DNA from: Chondrus crispus
Lineage: Eukaryota; Rhodophyta; Florideophyceae; Gigartinales; Gigartinaceae
DNA length: 64,000 bases
Direction of reading: 5' to 3'
Assembly (NCBI RefSeq): GCF_000350225.1
Contig: NW_005179207.1
Location: 13,390-77,389 of the forward strand
Shown here: positions 62,811 through 64,000 of the stretch, in pieces
Numbering within the stretch: position 1 is the stretch's first letter
Layout: each line of letters begins with the position of its first letter
Notes under the pieces: generated by a model
Database searches by the model: none
Seen by the model: only the letters and a program-made list of their open reading frames with translations
What the model was told of the DNA's origin: nothing
Program-made: the position numbers and the translations under genes

Positions 62811-64000
62811 GTGGTCTCGTCTGCGAAGTTGCAAGATTCACCTGTTTCTTTATCCCCAAACGTGCAGCAAGAAGACGGACAGCCCGCAAAGTCCGACGAG
62901 CAGGGAGGCGAGGCCGTTTACAGTGCCTGCGATATCCGCCCTAATATCTCTGTGCGGTTAGCCGCCGTGCAAGCCGACGAGGGGTACGTAGTGAAGAAGG
63001 GAACTTCGCGTCCTGGCGAACCAGGTCATCCAAAAGATCGCGCCAGGGCGCAAACGGATTCTGTCAAGGACAAACAATCTCGACCGAGATCGAGAGCGGC
63101 AAGGCGCCGAGAAAAAAGAAAAGCGAGAGGGAAACGTCCTCTTCCAGGCAAATCCCCCGCGAAGGGGGCCCACGAGTCTTAGACGGGGTGGTATGCTTGC
63201 TTTCCTTCAAGCTGTATGCCGTCTACAGTTCGATTGGTACCGCCACCAACGCCTTGATGCCGTATCTAATTGCAATGGATACTTGTTCCGAATACAATCT
63301 CGTGCGTAGGGCCTGTTTACATCCGGACTGGCGAACTTTACGATCAAATACCGCTCGGGACGAGTGCACCAAGTACCGGATGCGCTTTCACGATTGGCTG
63401 CGCCCAATAGGGGAAACCAATCCGAGGTTGATGACGAGGTACCAACCTTCGTCAGTGACGTATCCCTTTGACGACGGTTCAAGATGTTTCGAAAGAAATA
63501 ACGGAGCATCAATGCACTCTGAAGTGTGATCACGAAACGGAAACGGTTTTCGTTACGACGCGCACTGGGGCAACCTCCACGAACGAAGCTCACCGTGGCG
63601 CTACGGAAACAGTCGTCTGGCCACACGACGACGACGAGTCCGATGAGTTGGACGACGTATATCACAATGTCTTCGGCCTTTACGACGATCAGGAGGCGCT
63701 GTCCAACAACCGCTCAAGCGGTACATTGCCCGCTCCTGTCTCCTTCGACGAGCTCCCTGAAGAACAACACGCTGATGAACTTTTTCCGACGGTTCTGTCT
63801 CGACAGGACAGAAAACGTGACTCAAACGTTTTCGAGGACACGCACGGGCTGCTGAAGCGCAAGCACCCGTACGAACGTGACGTCGTGCAAACCGTTGTCC
63901 CGAAAACGTTAAGAGGTCGGCTCTTACCGCTAGCGCACGATACCTTTGTCGCAGGACATTCCGGACAGAACAAGATGTAATACATCCTCGGTGCGAGTAA
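62811..64000 (+). pseudogene. pol: pol-derived region of element E (fossil, broken, continues past window)
   Basis: A protease-like block (IAMDTCSEYNLVRR near 63270) is followed closely by sequence matching the end of RNase H and the start of the integrase part of element C (near 63340-63980: DGSS-type linker, FEDTHGLLKRKHPYE, AGHSGQNKM). The reverse transcriptase core is not visible here. Many breaks. Confidence 0.7.

Larger units (their letters stand above)
55427..64000 (+). mobile_element. old Ty3/Gypsy LTR element E, runs off the window
   Basis: Fossil relative of A, B and C. The 5' LTR starts TGTAGTATAAC at 55427, is interrupted by the Tigger-like transposon (TA at 55460-55461 and 59889-59890), and ends CTACTACA at 60416, followed by a primer site TGGTCTCCCAACCTAG. 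Gag- and pol-derived sequence follows to the window edge. Broken in many places (at least six). The most diverged member of the family here, so the oldest. The LTR start rests on a short match and is less sure than the end. Confidence 0.75.

Noticed and set aside
1-64000. Host genes, rRNA or tRNA genes
   Set aside because: I looked for conserved protein families, rRNA blocks and cloverleaf-like stretches and found none that I could support.

Overview
The window is eukaryotic DNA made almost entirely of transposable elements. The evidence is chromodomain Ty3/Gypsy retrotransposons with LTRs, a Tc1/mariner element, three lineages of DDE_1 (pogo/Tigger) transposase, a PIF/Harbinger pair, and a Mutator-like remnant. 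I found no convincing single-copy host gene, rRNA, tRNA or CRISPR, so the host lineage cannot be fixed. A red alga or another GC-rich protist would fit, but this is a weak guess.

Layout. (1) 1-8172: a Mutator-like transposase tail (1236-3411) split by a nearly ideal Tc1-type element (1351-2925). Next comes a pogo-like element (3470-5756), then about 2.4 kb without a recognisable gene but with a perfect 46-bp palindrome (7635-7680). (2) 8173-27485: Gypsy element A, whose pol was entered by Gypsy element B (14718-27403; 5-bp target duplication CCCCT, two 593-bp LTRs with about four differences). An 880-bp assembly gap lies inside B. (3) 27486-32298: a truncated gene with a PIN/FEN1-like tail, two adjacent long palindromes, a minus-strand gene ending in a PCNA-binding-like motif, and a solo LTR. 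(4) 32299-46278: Gypsy element C, nearly whole, with about 5.2 kb of extra sequence between pol and the 3' LTR that holds a long antisense gene. (5) 46279-50703: a different, minus-strand Gypsy element D, cut by C. (6) 50704-55426: a PIF/Harbinger pair (Myb-like gene plus DDE transposase) and a pogo-type fragment. (7) 55427-64000: an old Gypsy element E whose 5' LTR was entered by a 4.4-kb Tigger-like transposon (55462-59888). That transposon carries a transposase and, facing it, a Ulp1/SENP-type cysteine protease.

Most interesting points. The Tigger-like transposon encodes a SUMO-protease-like protein with all four active-site residues at the canonical spacing, and its transposase ends in a PCNA-binding-like motif. 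Two Gypsy elements carry a conserved antisense gene in a cargo region that lies between two copies of the pol-end/polypurine module. Gypsy LTRs of this family contain a chain of hairpins, one of which shows compensatory base changes. All LTR elements are treated as fossils and described only by extent, parts and state.
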